DNA from: Eleginops maclovinus
Lineage: Eukaryota > Chordata > Actinopteri > Perciformes > Eleginopidae
Length of the DNA: 64,000 nucleotides
Reading direction: 5' to 3'
Assembly: GCF_036324505.1 (NCBI RefSeq)
Contig: NC_086366.1
Coordinates: 10,471,927 to 10,535,926 of the forward strand
Shown here: in pieces, positions 1-15,318 of the stretch
Numbering within the stretch: the first letter of the stretch is position 1
Layout: every line of letters begins with the position of its first letter
Notes under the pieces: generated by a model
Database searches by the model: none
Told to the model about the DNA's origin: nothing
The model's input: the letters and a program-made list of their open reading frames with translations, nothing else
Translations under genes and position numbers: made by a program

Positions 1-900
1 CAAACAGTATTAACAAAATGTGGAGAGAGTCAGCAGCTTCAGGTTCCTCGGGGTTAACATCAGTGAGGACCTGACATGGACACATCACACCAGGGTCATA
101 TCCAAGACGGCTCGACAGCGGCTCTTCTTCCTCCGCAGGCTGCGGAAGTTCAACATGGACTCCAGGATACTCTGCAACTTCTACAGGTGCACCATCGAGA
201 GTATCCTGACTGGCTGCATCACCGCCTGGTATGGCAGTTGCACCGCCCTCAACCGTAAGACTCTACAGAGGGTGGTGAAAACTGCTCAGCACATCACCAG
301 GACGGAGTTGCCATCCATGGAGGACCTCTACACCCAGCGGTGTAGGAAGAAGGCCGGTAGGATATTAAAGGACCCCCATCACCCCAGCAACAATCTGTTC
401 TGTCTGCTGCCGTCTGGCAGACGGTACCGCAGCATCCGGACCAAGACCACCAGACTCAGAGACAGTTTTATACCACAGGCTATAAGACTACTGAACTCCT
501 GAGCTGTGTGGGTGTCTACTCGCATCTGTATATAGTACACACATACATATATATTATACACATCTGCCATACATATCTGTTTATAGTACACATATCTATA
601 TATTATACATATCTGCCATATACATCTGTTATACATAATATATGCATCTGTCCATACCTCCTCATTCAACAGTGTAAAGTATTTAAATACTTTCAATGTA
701 TTCCACATATGTATATATTTCACATCCTCAAATCTGTATTGTTAATATTGTAAATATTCTTCTCTCTTTTTCACTATTTTATTTATCTTTTGCACCATGT
801 ATGTTGAGTTGTTGGAGGAGCACGCGACATAAGATTTTCATTGCCAACATATACGCTGTATCTGCTGTGCATATGACAAATAAAACCTTGAAACCTTGAA
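1..900 (+). mobile_element. 3' end of a non-LTR retrotransposon (LINE, L2/CR1-like)
   Basis: The open frame at 20-502 encodes the C-terminal part of a LINE reverse transcriptase. It contains FLGVNISEDLTW, ILTGCITAWYGSC and LLPSGRRYRSIRTK, and ends with RDSFIPQAIRLLNS, a pattern common to fish L2/CR1-type elements. An AT-rich 3'UTR follows, then a terminal short repeat (ccttgaaa, about 884-900) preceded by caaataaaac, the usual LINE tail. The 5' part lies outside the window or was lost by 5' truncation. The frame is intact to its stop, so the copy may be fairly young, but it cannot be autonomous as seen. Class assignment is from memory of the family; the exact clade is uncertain. Confidence 0.85.
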
Positions 901-1431
901 AATGCTTTTCTTAAAAGCATTTTCTGCATCAAATCCTGTTTTACTCTACTTTTATATTTCATTGGTTGCCAGGTGTAAGAATATATTACAGTATCTGCTT
1001 CTAATTCTTCTAAAAATTAGAAGAATTACAATCATCGTCAAATCTGTAGAAGCATTGATATACATATAGTATTTCAGTAAATCATGAGTGCTGAACTACA
1101 GTGTTATCATAGAAATGCCAGTTATAGAGCTTTGTAAATTAACAATGTAGTTTGGACGTCTTTGAAAATCTGTTTAATCGCTCTTTTGGCAATGGTAGAT
1201 GTATACATTTATACTGTTAATATCCACACAGCGTTAGTGCCAGCAGCTAATTGAAACTGGAAGCAAAACCCTAACTTTTGTAACCCTTTTTTTGTAAGAA
1301 TTAAATAAAACAATACATTTGTCCACTTTTTTTGTTAATTTTGCCATAACATAAATTCACCCAATAAATCTTAATGCATGCACATACTGTACACAGATAC
1401 AGACACACACACCCACACACACACATACAAA

Positions 1432-1466
<35 letters not shown>

Positions 1467-2125
1467 AATGTCCCAGAATGTGTGGAATGGTGTCTCTGAG
1501 GCTTTGTTGACACCCCGCTGTCTCCACTGATTTGGAGGGGTAACCCTGCCAGCGCTTCTTCTATCTTAAACACAAATACACAGCTGTCAGAGTGGGCCAT
1601 GGTCCACCCCGCACAGAGATGCCTGCACAATGCGCTCTACTCTAATCAAGCACCAAAGTGCTAGATATCCCTGACAATGGGTATCCCTGGGTCAAATAGC
1701 TGTTGGTCCGACACTGGCAGGACAGTATGGTGCTAAAATGGCAGTCTTTTTTATCTTTTAAATCCTCTAGGAATGACCTTGGAATCTTGTGATGGAAAGG
1801 TTCAAGGCTAGCCGAGCTCATACACCTGTCCTGCTGTAACCCCTGTGTGTGTCTGTGTCAAGGGGGTTAACATTAGTTCTGAGATAACACCATTTTAAGC
1901 AGCTGTCAAGTGTGAGATTTGCTGTGGTCAACTGTCAAACTCCCTTTCTTAGCGCCAGCATATCATAGAAAAATGTAAAAGTACAATGGGTGGACACGAT
2001 CACAAGACCAAGAAAATATCAGTTCATAATAAAGATCTATATAAAGTAATAATTTTGGCAACTACACATTATATATAACTAAGGTAATTAGATGATTGAA
2101 TTAATACCACTACCATTACTGCACC
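901..2125. other. AT-rich intergenic DNA
   Basis: No gene is recognised between the LINE tail and the fold-back element. The stretch holds one imperfect CA repeat (1403-1464) and short AT-rich tracts. Open frames here are short and resemble no known protein. Confidence 0.6.
1403..1464. repeat. (AC)n microsatellite, interrupted
   Basis: Dinucleotide AC repeat interrupted by accc, atac and aact steps in its first half, then a pure run to 1464. Confidence 0.9.
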
Positions 2126-2352
2126 GTAAACATGGAACTTTAGCCAGCAGCTGGTTAGCTCTTAGCTTAGTTTAGCACAAAGGCTGTAAGAAGGAGTACA
2201 CAGCTAGGCTGGAACTGTAGATAGGTAACAACATACAACATAAAAGCTCTGAAAAAAGAGTTTCTGGAAGATGGATTTTGCTATCTGCTCCTGTGTTTCC
2301 ACACATTATGCTAAGCTTAGCTAACCAGCTGCTAGAATTAACTCCATATTAC
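2126..2352. mobile_element. Fold-back (MITE-like) element
   Basis: The left arm around 2127-2175 contains agccagcagctggttagct followed by cttagcttag. The right arm, read in reverse from 2352, gives ctagcagctggttagct then aagcttag. The arms match imperfectly over about 45 bases and enclose about 135 bases. The acatgagagt and agctaaccagctgct segments resemble a repeat very common in percomorph genomes. No coding capacity, so a non-autonomous element. Family name not assigned. Confidence 0.6.
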
Positions 2353-2930
2353 TCTTAGAGACATGAGAGTTGTATTCGTCTTCACATGGTTCTTATATAG
2401 TTCAAACAAAGTGTAGCAGGTTGATTGATTGGTAAAAGTTTGACATAACATTTGGTCAGGGGTTATTATTACAATATAGAGCTATACAAACATAACCTTA
2501 TACAGTATACTGGTGCCTCTTTGCTTATCAGGCTGTATGCACTTCCCTGAAGTATAATCTGGTTAGGCCCAGCTGTATGTCCATTCATCAGTTAATAAAA
2601 ATCGATTTAGAAAAGGTGCCAGGCTCTAAAGGCATCACTATCCAATGATATACACATTTTCTTATTGTTTTTTAATCACTTTCAGATTTCAAATTCAGAT
2701 AACTATGGGGGGATTTGACCTTTCCTTTTATTTTTTTGTTAAATTCCTCTGTGACACAATGATGAATTATAGCATCAGCTAGATTCAAACACTTTGTTGT
2801 TCTTCTTTTCCCATTGTGCATAGCTCCTACAGAGATACTAAGTGATCCTGTTACAGTATCCTTTATCCATCTTAAGTTGTGAGTATTGTATTTGCAACCA
2901 CTGTAATCCAAATTTATCTGCAATATGTTT
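2353..2930. other. Intergenic DNA upstream of sarcolipin
   Basis: No gene or clear repeat is visible. By position it is the proximal upstream region of sln and may hold muscle enhancer elements, but only the MEF2/TATA motif at its 3' edge could be named from the sequence. Confidence 0.5.
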
Positions 2931-2940
2931 TTATAAATAG
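2931..2940 (+). promoter_or_regulatory. TATA box overlapping a perfect MEF2 site (sln promoter)
   Basis: TTATAAATAG fits both a TATA box and the MEF2 consensus YTAWWWWTAR at every position. It lies upstream of the exon that splices to the sarcolipin coding exon. A start site about 25-30 bases downstream, near 2965-2970, would fit. Sarcolipin is a striated-muscle gene and MEF2 is a muscle regulator, so motif and gene agree. The role is inferred from position and motif only. Confidence 0.6.
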
Positions 2941-2965
2941 CCCTGACTCCCTCCTCTGTTGTGTG

Positions 2966-3261
2966 GTACACCAGTGGACGAGATTGTGAAAAAGGTGTGT
3001 GACATCAGTCTGTGTGCATGTGAAAAATGGGCGGTCCGCTGAGGATGGCTACTTTAGGACAGGCCCCTGCCCCTGGCCACCGCAGAGATCTGGACAACGG
3101 CAAGAAGAACAGCTGCTGATAGATGCTGCAGAGAAGAAGTGCCAAACAAGAGAAGCTTCCAGTGAGAAGACAACTTATCAGAATCAAGTACTACTGGAAA
3201 ACTGAAGAATATCTGAATTATCATCCTTCTTCTCTCAGTGAGATCACTGCAAAGCGGAAAG
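2966..3261 (+). other. sln: Putative 5'UTR exon of sln
   Basis: The end is set by the donor GGAAAG|GTAACA at 3261/3262, and the matching acceptor (tctcag|gtccag) is at 3621/3622, giving a 360-nt intron. The 5' end is an estimate from the TATA-like motif. The leader would contain upstream ATGs, including a complete 30-codon frame at 3027-3119. Confidence 0.55.
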
Positions 3262-3718
3262 GTAACAGCTCCCTGATTCCATTTTGTGTTATCTCTTTGA
3301 ATACTGATGTTTTGTTTAAAAAAAAAAAACAAGGCCAATAATTCAATGAAAACCATTCAGAATGATGCAACTAACAACCAAGAAATGAAAAAGTGTAAAA
3401 GGATTTTGTAATGGATTTTCTTTTCTTACGCTTTGATAACGGTCGTGTGTTAGGGTTTTGTTTTATATGGTTTGTGGGAGTGTGCCTCATGTCCCTTGTG
3501 TACATATAAGGTTAAAATTGAGGCCGAATTTGTGCTAACAAATGGGCGACAAAACATGTACACACAAACACACACACAACACGTATATAATGTATTGTTT
3601 TTTGCTGTTTGCACCTCTCAGGTCCAGGACCAGCCAAACCTTTGTAAAATCTTCCAACACATCTGCATCCTTCCTTCTTGTCTCCTTCTTTCCTCCCATC
3701 CTCGGGTGTCATACCACC

Positions 3719-3814
3719 ATGGATCGCTCAGTACAGGAGCTGTTTCTCAACTTCACCATTGTCTTAATCACTGTGCTGCTGATGTGGCTGCTGGTGAAAA
3801 CTTACCAAGATTAA
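3719..3814 (+). CDS. sln: Sarcolipin
   Basis: A 31-codon frame encodes a single-pass membrane micropeptide of exactly the length of mammalian sarcolipin. The core [13 protein letters not shown] and the following LMWLLV are essentially the mammalian transmembrane helix. The N-terminal head is MDRSVQ and the C-terminal tail is KTYQD, where mammals have RSYQY. Sarcolipin sits in the sarcoplasmic reticulum membrane, binds SERCA pumps and uncouples or lowers calcium transport in muscle. The whole CDS lies in one exon that starts at 3622; this matches the usual plan of a non-coding first exon. A longer in-frame ATG at 3542 is excluded because it lies in the intron. Many automatic pipelines would miss so short a gene. 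It is convergent with kbtbd3. Confidence 0.95.
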   Translation: MDRSVQELFLNFTIVLITVLLMWLLVKTYQD

Positions 3815-4333
3815 ACCATGGAGCAACAACAGACGAGATGACCGAGGTGCCAGATGAGTCTGAGTGATATGAGGAAAACATCGTTTTATCGTAGGACTTT
3901 GCTGCTAAGTGATTCATGTTCAGACAGTGTTTACATCTTTTAATTATTTTAATCTGATCAGGTCCAGAGCTGCAGTTCTCATTAGACTCCTATAACCATG
4001 TGCTTATTACAGATAGGGCCGATTATCAATGACAATTTCAAAGTCAACTGATAAGTGTATTTATTCTGAAACATTTTTGAATGTGACCTTGATTTTCTGA
4101 AGGTCAGAGGAGAAGTTACAGAAAACATGGGAGAGTGATTCAAAATAAAAGAACAGGGGTTTGCTGCTCTATTTTTAAAGAGATGGCTGTAATCCCTCTA
4201 ACAGTGGTGTACATGCATGTCACTGTGCCATTAATGTGCCCTTTGAAACATAAAACCATGCAGTCTTGTTTTTACGAGTGATGATGAATGCATCACATGT
4301 AGACACTGTATCTACTAACACTTCAACTCAGTT

Positions 4334-4372
4334 AATAAAGCATTATGTTTATATTCGCTCCTTGCTAATAAA
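4334..4372 (+). terminator. Candidate poly(A) signals of sln
   Basis: AATAAA occurs at 4334-4339 and 4367-4372, followed by a T/G-rich stretch (tgatttgtttgattatttttg). An earlier AATAAA lies at 4144-4149. Any of these would give a 3'UTR of 0.35-0.6 kb. The choice is not resolvable from sequence alone. Confidence 0.45.
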
Positions 4373-4394
4373 ACATTATTTGATTTGTTTGATT

Positions 4395-5072
4395 ATTTTT
4401 GTCAGTTTCTTAACACAACTGTTCAATGCATTTGTGGTTTGCACCATGAAGCCCATATGTTTCTCCTCCTGGTTTCTGAAACGTATTATGCTCTTAAAAG
4501 TTACAGAGTGTTCAACTCTATAGTTTCACATTGCAAATAACAAGCAGTTACTGAAGGTTTTCAGGGGATCCTTGTATTGATCACATGTAGAATTATATAT
4601 CATGGGAAGAGAAAAAGGGCATGCATCGATACACGACAGGCTAAACAGGATAAAGTCAAATGGATTGAAGATAAAACCCAACAAGATCATTTACACAGTT
4701 TTGTCAAAAGGATTTTAGTTCAGCTTTAAATAATGTAATATACTATGAGCAGGTTCCCATCAGCCAAATTATCAGAAAAAGAAATCAGTTATTAAAAGAG
4801 GCTTTCAAATATAGTCTTTGGCTCAATAAGGTTCCTCCATGGGAGGGACCACATTTTGATTTAAATACAACACAGATCCCATGACAGCAGGCGATTCACT
4901 CATACAAAGTGAAAATCTAAAATGTTTAAATTAAAAAGTAGTAAATAATTTGGCTCAGGTGCAATCTTGTTATAATGATGTGTGAAAGATGTGGTGTTGG
5001 TTGAAGATTGTCTTTCCCTATGTCAACTGTCCAACATCCATCAGAGACACATGCAAATCCACTAACATGTAT
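4395..5072. other. Spacer between the convergent sln and kbtbd3 genes
   Basis: No gene seen. It must contain the kbtbd3 3'UTR (read on the minus strand from 5072 downward), but no single canonical minus-strand poly(A) signal close to the stop stands out. The 3'UTRs of the two genes may approach or overlap. Confidence 0.5.
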
Positions 5073-8632
<3,560 letters not shown>

Positions 8633-8986
8633 CTTCCCAAAGTCTGATAATATATTTATACATAAATGAAAAAAACATCTAAGTTAGTGATGCATATTCA
8701 CAGAGTATAGAGGACCAGTGTGTCTTATGATGTATTTAAAGAATATTTGTGTGATTTGTGTGTGAGTGAGGTGAGCAGAGATATCAAACAAGGAGATAAC
8801 ATAACATTACTGACAAGAACAGTTAAAGATTTTGTGATTTGTCCATTTAGTATGGTGAACACAATATTCAGTTCAAAACACAGGTATGAAAACTATACTT
8901 ACAAAGTCATCTTACATAAGACAAATACATAGGTTACATTTGAAATATACAGGTATGTAGACTGAATCAGGACATGCACTACTCAC

Positions 8987-9050
8987 AGTGTCAGCACCTC
9001 GGACAGTTCTCTCTCTCTCATGCTATTTAACTTCCGGAAGCGTGAAATCA
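8987..9050 (-). other. kbtbd3: Putative 5'UTR exon 1 of kbtbd3
   Basis: Read on the minus strand, a donor CACT|GTGAGT lies at 8987/8986 and could splice to the acceptor just upstream of the coding ATG (tattatcag, ending about 8647). The 5' boundary is a guess, set by the promoter-like motifs. No TATA box is seen. The intron would be about 340 bases. Confidence 0.45.
9031..9040. promoter_or_regulatory. Palindromic ETS/GABP-type site near the kbtbd3 5' end
   Basis: CTTCCGGAAG is a perfect palindrome of two overlapping GGAA cores, typical of TATA-less housekeeping and bidirectional promoters. CpG-containing sequence (cacgcgatgactcgg) flanks it. Promoter role is inferred from position next to the putative first exon. 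Confidence 0.5.
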
Positions 9051-9059
9051 CGCGATGAC

Positions 9060-10589
9060 TCGGACAATCTTTCCTTAGTTTGAGGTTACAATTGTCGGAA
9101 CATCATCTTTGTTAGAAGTGTGCTGTTTGGTATATTTAATTTGGATATTGCTGTCATTATTTAAATCCCTTCGATTTGTGTATGTGTGTGCATGAATGCG
9201 GCTCTTTGTTTGCGGTTGAGGTGCGCAAGGGCAGCTGGGACCTGTAGTTCTCTGGTATTGGTCGTTTAACGGCACGGGTTAAACCCATAGGCTATAGCCT
9301 TATAATTTAGTGGGATTCTCCAATCATACACTGTATAAAATAGTTTGATCCAGTGTAGAAACTTCAACCTTTTTCAATTCCATATTGATATTATCGAGGG
9401 TTCACAAATACCACCTGGGAATATGCTTTTTTGCCTAATAGCAAATCCTTTGTGTCTGTTCTTGTTCGCTGGAGTTGTTTGTGTCAGTAATGAGTCGTTT
9501 TTATTAGTATAATACAGGACTTTAAAAGTAGCCTACGTGAAAAGCAAGGTTACAAATATAATATCTAAAAAAAGGTTTATATACAAGTCAAGGGTTCTTT
9601 TAGTTGTGATTGTAAATACATGGATTTGAGTTGACTACTATGTCCTACAGTGCGTGCACGTTTAGGTTTTTATAAATTGCATGTAGACTATGATCAGCAA
9701 GTACGATTTTATATTGACAGTGGCAGATTATGTGTTTTGTTGATGCAATAAAACTGTACAATTGTTTAAAACAAATTACATTTAAAGAAAATAGATCACA
9801 ATAAATGCAATAATTTGCATTCAAGATATCCACCAAAGGCATGCGGAGTTTAAGGTTTCATGCTCATAGACTGTGTAGGTTTAGAAAAACTCAGTCATCG
9901 TGGTGCAACTCATAACCACTGGGCGGCGTTGCCTTGCTGTGAAGCAGCATTTGTAGTTTGGTTTATGCACTAAGCAAAAGCCTATGAATTTGTGAACGTG
10001 AACTTGCAGCTGTGCTGTAATACCATATCACCACCACAGTGCTGCTGACCAAGTAACACAATCCTGCCTGAAAATGTTGGTTGCATAGATGCATAACGGC
10101 AGGTTTTTGTAAATATACACGTATATTACCACAGCGCCATACGCATGATAATATTATTAAATGAGACATACTGATATTGGTCATCTCTTATCAATGAAAA
10201 AAAAACCCGGACACAATCCATAAAGTGAACACAAAAAAACGAACAAAGAAGTAACAGTGTGATTATACAACAAGCTATCAATAGACCGCAATAGACTTCA
10301 GCTACATCATCAAATATGTATTATGCATGCTTGAGTAGACTAGCCTTTAATATTTGCATTAACTATTAAATGTTCTATTATTTAATAATTGAGAGTAGGA
10401 CCTACATCAGTCAAATTGAACAACAGTAACCAATGTTATTGTGTCTGCTGTTTTTCTGTTGATTATAACTCTTACAATATCGACCTTTATTCTATTACTA
10501 TTTGGCTTTATCAAAGCCTCTCCAATATATGTTATCGGTGGGACCCCCCTCCTCTCTCCTTACATCCCTGCATCCCTCCCTTCCTCTCT
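9060..10589. other. Intergenic DNA between kbtbd3 and fam168a
   Basis: No protein gene recognised. In human the divergent partner of KBTBD3 is AASDHPPT; nothing like it is visible here. The first 200 bases may be shared promoter sequence. The rest is AT-rich. Confidence 0.55.
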
Positions 10590-10781
10590 CCCTCCCGGCA
10601 GTGCATCCCCATCCCCCACACGGTGGCCGTCTCTTCGGGTGAAAGCTGTCTTCTCTGCGCCACTGGTCCGACAAAACGCTGCTGTAGCACAGCCAGTCCG
10701 CACCGACCCAGAGAAGAGCAGACACAGGCGAAAGCACGTACGCACACGGGAATCTTTTTATTGTTCGACCGAGTGGTTTAG
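10590..10781 (+). other. fam168a: Putative non-coding first exon and promoter of fam168a
   Basis: A CpG-containing stretch ends in a consensus donor, TTTAG|GTAAGT at 10781/10782. It lies about 10 kb upstream of the first fam168a coding exon on the same strand and no other gene lies between. An upstream pyrimidine-rich block (ctccctcccttcctctctccctcccgg) could hold start sites. The 5' boundary is estimated. Confidence 0.55.
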
Positions 10782-13700
10782 GTAAGTCTCGTCCGATGTT
10801 TATTATGGAGGGCAGGAATGTCCATGTGTCTACTTAGTAGTTGTTCATTTTTTTCATTTTTTCCCTCAGTATTCTTTCAATTGTCCTCCGTGGTGGAACT
10901 AGCGTGCTAAGCTAAAGGGGCTAGTTTAAATAACGGAAACAAACCGACATCAACTGCCGTATCGTAAGTTTTTATTATTTCCTTAGTTGTTTGCGTCCAG
11001 GCGGTAAAAGTAGTTGCTGTTGTTCCGGTGCAGCCATGTCTGATATTCTATGAGTGTCTTTTTTATTGTCGTTTGCTAATCTTTACCAAGCTAGCCCGCT
11101 AATTAGCCATTTTTGAGCAGCGTGTGCGGAGGGATGCAAGGATGCTACGGGTTAGCAGTGTTTTTTTTTCAGCTAGGATACGAGCTAACGTTACTATTAT
11201 GTGAGCCGTATATTCCTGCATAGGGGGGTTTAGGAATGGTAGAACAGCCATGCTAACGGTAGCTAATCTGGTGATAATTGGCAAGATGGCATCTCGGAGT
11301 TGTTATCTAGAAATCGGTGGATTTTCAAAATGGTGTCTTAAGCTTGTTTGAATGTGACCATTTTTGTCCAACCATGGCTGTTTTGGCGTTGCTTGCTATC
11401 CCAGGAATGCAGTGTACTGCCAGCACATGCAATACTCTGATGGATATATAACTACATATTAACCAGTGATACGGTGGAATATACAAACGCATGCATGCTA
11501 AGCGGTGTCCCCCAGACTACAGCCTCCATTATGAACAAAACAATCGTATTTTGAAGTGGAACTAATGGGGTATTGACGGAGTTTTGGGCTACATCTTTGT
11601 TGTGTTTGAACAATGTTTTAAAAATTAAGTGTAGTATCTTTCCTGCATATGTAAATAAGTGTGCATTAGATTTAAATGTTTCACCTTCGCAAAGTCTTTC
11701 TACACCACGTAAGGTTGAAAATAAACATGTGGTTACCATAAATGTTTAGTCACACAAAGACTCCAGCTGCTATCGGAAAAAGTATAATAGAGATTATCTG
11801 GGTAGCAACTAACTACTATGTTCTGTGCTGTAAATTTGAAGACCAGTTTTTGATTGTACTATTATTGTTAGGTCTACATAATGTCAGATGCCCTCAATAA
11901 CATCCTTATTGCACGCTTTGTTTGATCAACTCTCCAATATTTAATTTAGTGACATGAGGCAGAGTAAATCAGCCTTGACACAGTGTGTTAGGAATTTGTG
12001 CTTGACGAACAGCTTAAACAATGAATTCATTATCAACATTTTTGTTAAATTCCTCTCTAACCATTCAGCTGTAGTAGAGATACAGCAGTCTAACATGGTA
12101 TCACTGTACTCTGATGGCACAGAATACAAAAACTAAACTGAGCCTCACATAGTTCAAAAGAGAAAGGATTACACAAAATGCTAAAGGCACATTTCTCATC
12201 TTCTCTCTTATGACTAGTGTTATCAGTGAAATGAATCCTCTTTGTATTCATCTCTTTTTTGGGGGGATTACCTGCTTTGAACATTGACTTCTAATCCTAT
12301 TTAATTCAAGAAGCCTTATCGTTCTAAAGGGATTTCTTGGCCCTCACCAGAAAAATACAGCTTAAAATTATCTATGTGCAGTTCCAAATGGCTTCTGCAA
12401 AACCAGAAGAGGCACAATGCTCAACATTGGATTTATTTTATTTGTTACCCAAAAAAAAAAATCACAACACAGATCATGAAGGCTTTTCACAACCCTTTGA
12501 ATACTCTGGTGTGATCTAGAAGCATGTGGCAGGGTTGCATTCCCTTGATGAAGGCAGTCTAAGGTGACCCCTGTCTGCCATGCAAGAGGAAAGGAAGAGG
12601 GAATGGGTTTTGGCAAGCGTTAGGCACAGTCTTGTATGAATTAAGGGTGGGTAGTACAATGCAGCCGTAAAACTGTCAGACTATAAAGCTGGAGTCACTT
12701 AGTGGTACACGAGTCAGTGTTTCTATAACAGACTGTTATCTTTCTAGCGCTTCAATCCCGTGTGGTCTGAACCACTTAATGAGATGCTCATCAGAGAGCA
12801 GGGAACAAGGTGCTTACAGACGGTGGCTTTAAATTCCCCCTCCTTTGTTGTCCAGCTGACAAGCCCCTTAACTTGTTGACCAATATTTTTTTAATAGAAA
12901 ATGATCAGATACAAACATTTGCGTGGTTATACTAGCTGTGGTCAGTGATGTTTGACAAGCAGATATGAGATGATTTTAGGATTGTCGTCGATTACTAAAG
13001 CTAGGGTTTCATCAACTATTGTCTCGATTTAAAAATAAACAAATATCTACAACTTTTTAAAAACATGTTTTAAGTGAATTGTTTGATCTTTTAGTCTTTA
13101 AAGTGATTGATTACACAAAGCCGGCCGAGAACCCTAAACTATTAATGTTACAAAAGCTTTTATTTAAGAAGTGTCATTGCATGTAGTGGCAGGAGAGAAA
13201 TGCCACAGGAGGTTGAAATGTAGCTGTCAGTCGTATCTGGGGTCTGCAACTGCATAAAAAGACACAGTACATAAACATGTGTCTGCGCTGTCGGCTGTTG
13301 TTTTATTACTGATACCTACTGTCATGTTCAACATTATTTTTTCATGCTGTAGTCCAGTAGCGGGGTTGAAAATGAACATATAGCTAATATAAATAATTGA
13401 TAATGCCTGACACATTTTAAAATATTAAAGTATTCTAGCGGCTGGAATAAAGGTACAATAAAAAAGAGGAAATGTGTAGAGGGAAATGAGAACCTAGAGA
13501 ACAATGAAATATACATTTTGCTGGGTTTCAGTCTTGATTTGTAAGTAAAACATTTAAGTCTGAGTCTGATCAACACAATAACACACCCTGACCAAAAATG
13601 CATCTTAGTAGTTTAAAGAAAAAAGAAGAATTGGGACACAGTTTGATTTTTGACACACCCAGAAAGATGCCGCTGGATATAGCCATCTCATCAAAAGTTT

Positions 13701-15275
13701 GCCCACATTTGGGACACTATTTGAATGGTGGGTTCTTTTCTATATAAGACTTTGTTGGCCCTGTCTTTGGAAAGCTTAAAATATCTTTGAATGACTGGAC
13801 AACATGACCTGTGTTTTTCATGTTTCACCTCCACCGCAGGCCTGGAGATTGAATGTGTATCATGGGTCGAAAAGTTCTAACTCAAAAACCTGTTTTGAAT
13901 TTGTGTCTGTGCATGTATGTTGTTTTTCCTCTACCCTTTTTTTATAGGAACAAATTCATTCCTTTTTTTTTGTGTTATGTGCATTGTTGTATTGTTAGTT
14001 TTGTGCAGGGCCATGACCCACTTCCATAGTAAAAACTCAATCAACATAGTTCTGTTTCTTTCCAAAGTAGAATGATAGGCCTAGATCTTTAGAAGGGTTT
14101 TTTGGACCACTTTAATCTTGCTAGCAGCTCATGATTCACTTTCCAATCTTAATCGTGTTGATGTGTCATTTGTAAGTCATCAATAAGATGTGAGGCACTT
14201 GGTTCATTAATCGATTTGGATGGTGCATGAGCGTAATGCTTTCTGTAAGTGTGAATACATATACCATGTACAGGCATGCCAAGGTCAGCTTCTAAATAGT
14301 AGAAATGTTTGTTAGGTTAGGTCTGTAGAATCCCTTCGACAATTTTGTGTGTACATTATTTAACTTGTTTAGAATAGCGGTAGAATTTCAAAGTGCAAAG
14401 AGGAAGTGTTATAACAAACTCGTACTGCTTAAGCTGTCCCTTTTTTTTGAGTGCTTTTTAAAGTCCTCATGGTTGGCAATAACATTAACCAATGATCCAT
14501 CAGAGGTAATTACCATTTCTGGCTATTTTAAAAGTGATTATTTCCACTTGAGTTCTGGTAATCTGATTCTTTACACATCTCTCATTAAATATTCCTCTCA
14601 ATCCCACTATTTGATTGTCTGGTGTGGCCATAGATTCCTGGCTTGTGGTATATTTCATGCCTACTATCGATGTTCTAATTCCCTAGCTGCTAGGGATCTC
14701 ATTAAAAATCAACTAACTTGATATTCCCTGATCATTAACATCTGACAGAAGCCTCTTACACCTTTTTTAAATTATAATTAATAATCTCTCTTTGGGACAA
14801 TTTTGCACCATCCTTTTTGTCAGTTTTTTCTCAGTGAAGGTGATTTCATTACATTTGTAGACCATTAACTGTACTTTATTTATTACTTTATCATGATTTC
14901 ATATATAGTTATACTGTCTGTATCAGATACAAAATATTGACATCAGTGCCCATACCTTAGAAAAGTTTTCACGGTAGCCCTTTCTAAATGTTGTTAGAAA
15001 CCAAGCACCTCAGCCGGAGTAGAAATCTCAATAAATGGATAATGTTGAATGGTATGTATTTCATGGTAACATTTCCATTTAAAGTGTGCTGGGGCAATAT
15101 CTGCAAATAATCCAGAGATGCAGGCCCATGAGGTGTGTGACTGATGAGATGAATTTGAAAAGGAGAATAGAGGAGGAGGGAGCCAGCGCAGAGAAAAGGG
15201 GAGATGCTGTCCCAAAATGTATAGAGCTGTCCTAGTTCTAAAATAGCCCAGGGCTGTGTGGAGAGAGCTGCTGCA

Positions 15276-15318
15276 GGGCGGGGACGGGGGGGGGGGGGGG
15301 GACGGGACGGGACGGGGG
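15276..15318 (+). repeat. G-rich tract with quadruplex potential
   Basis: Runs of G occur in close series: ggg, gggg, a 16-base G run (15286-15301), then three gacggg-type units. At least six runs of three or more G lie within about 43 bases, well above the four needed for an intramolecular quadruplex. Confidence 0.8.
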
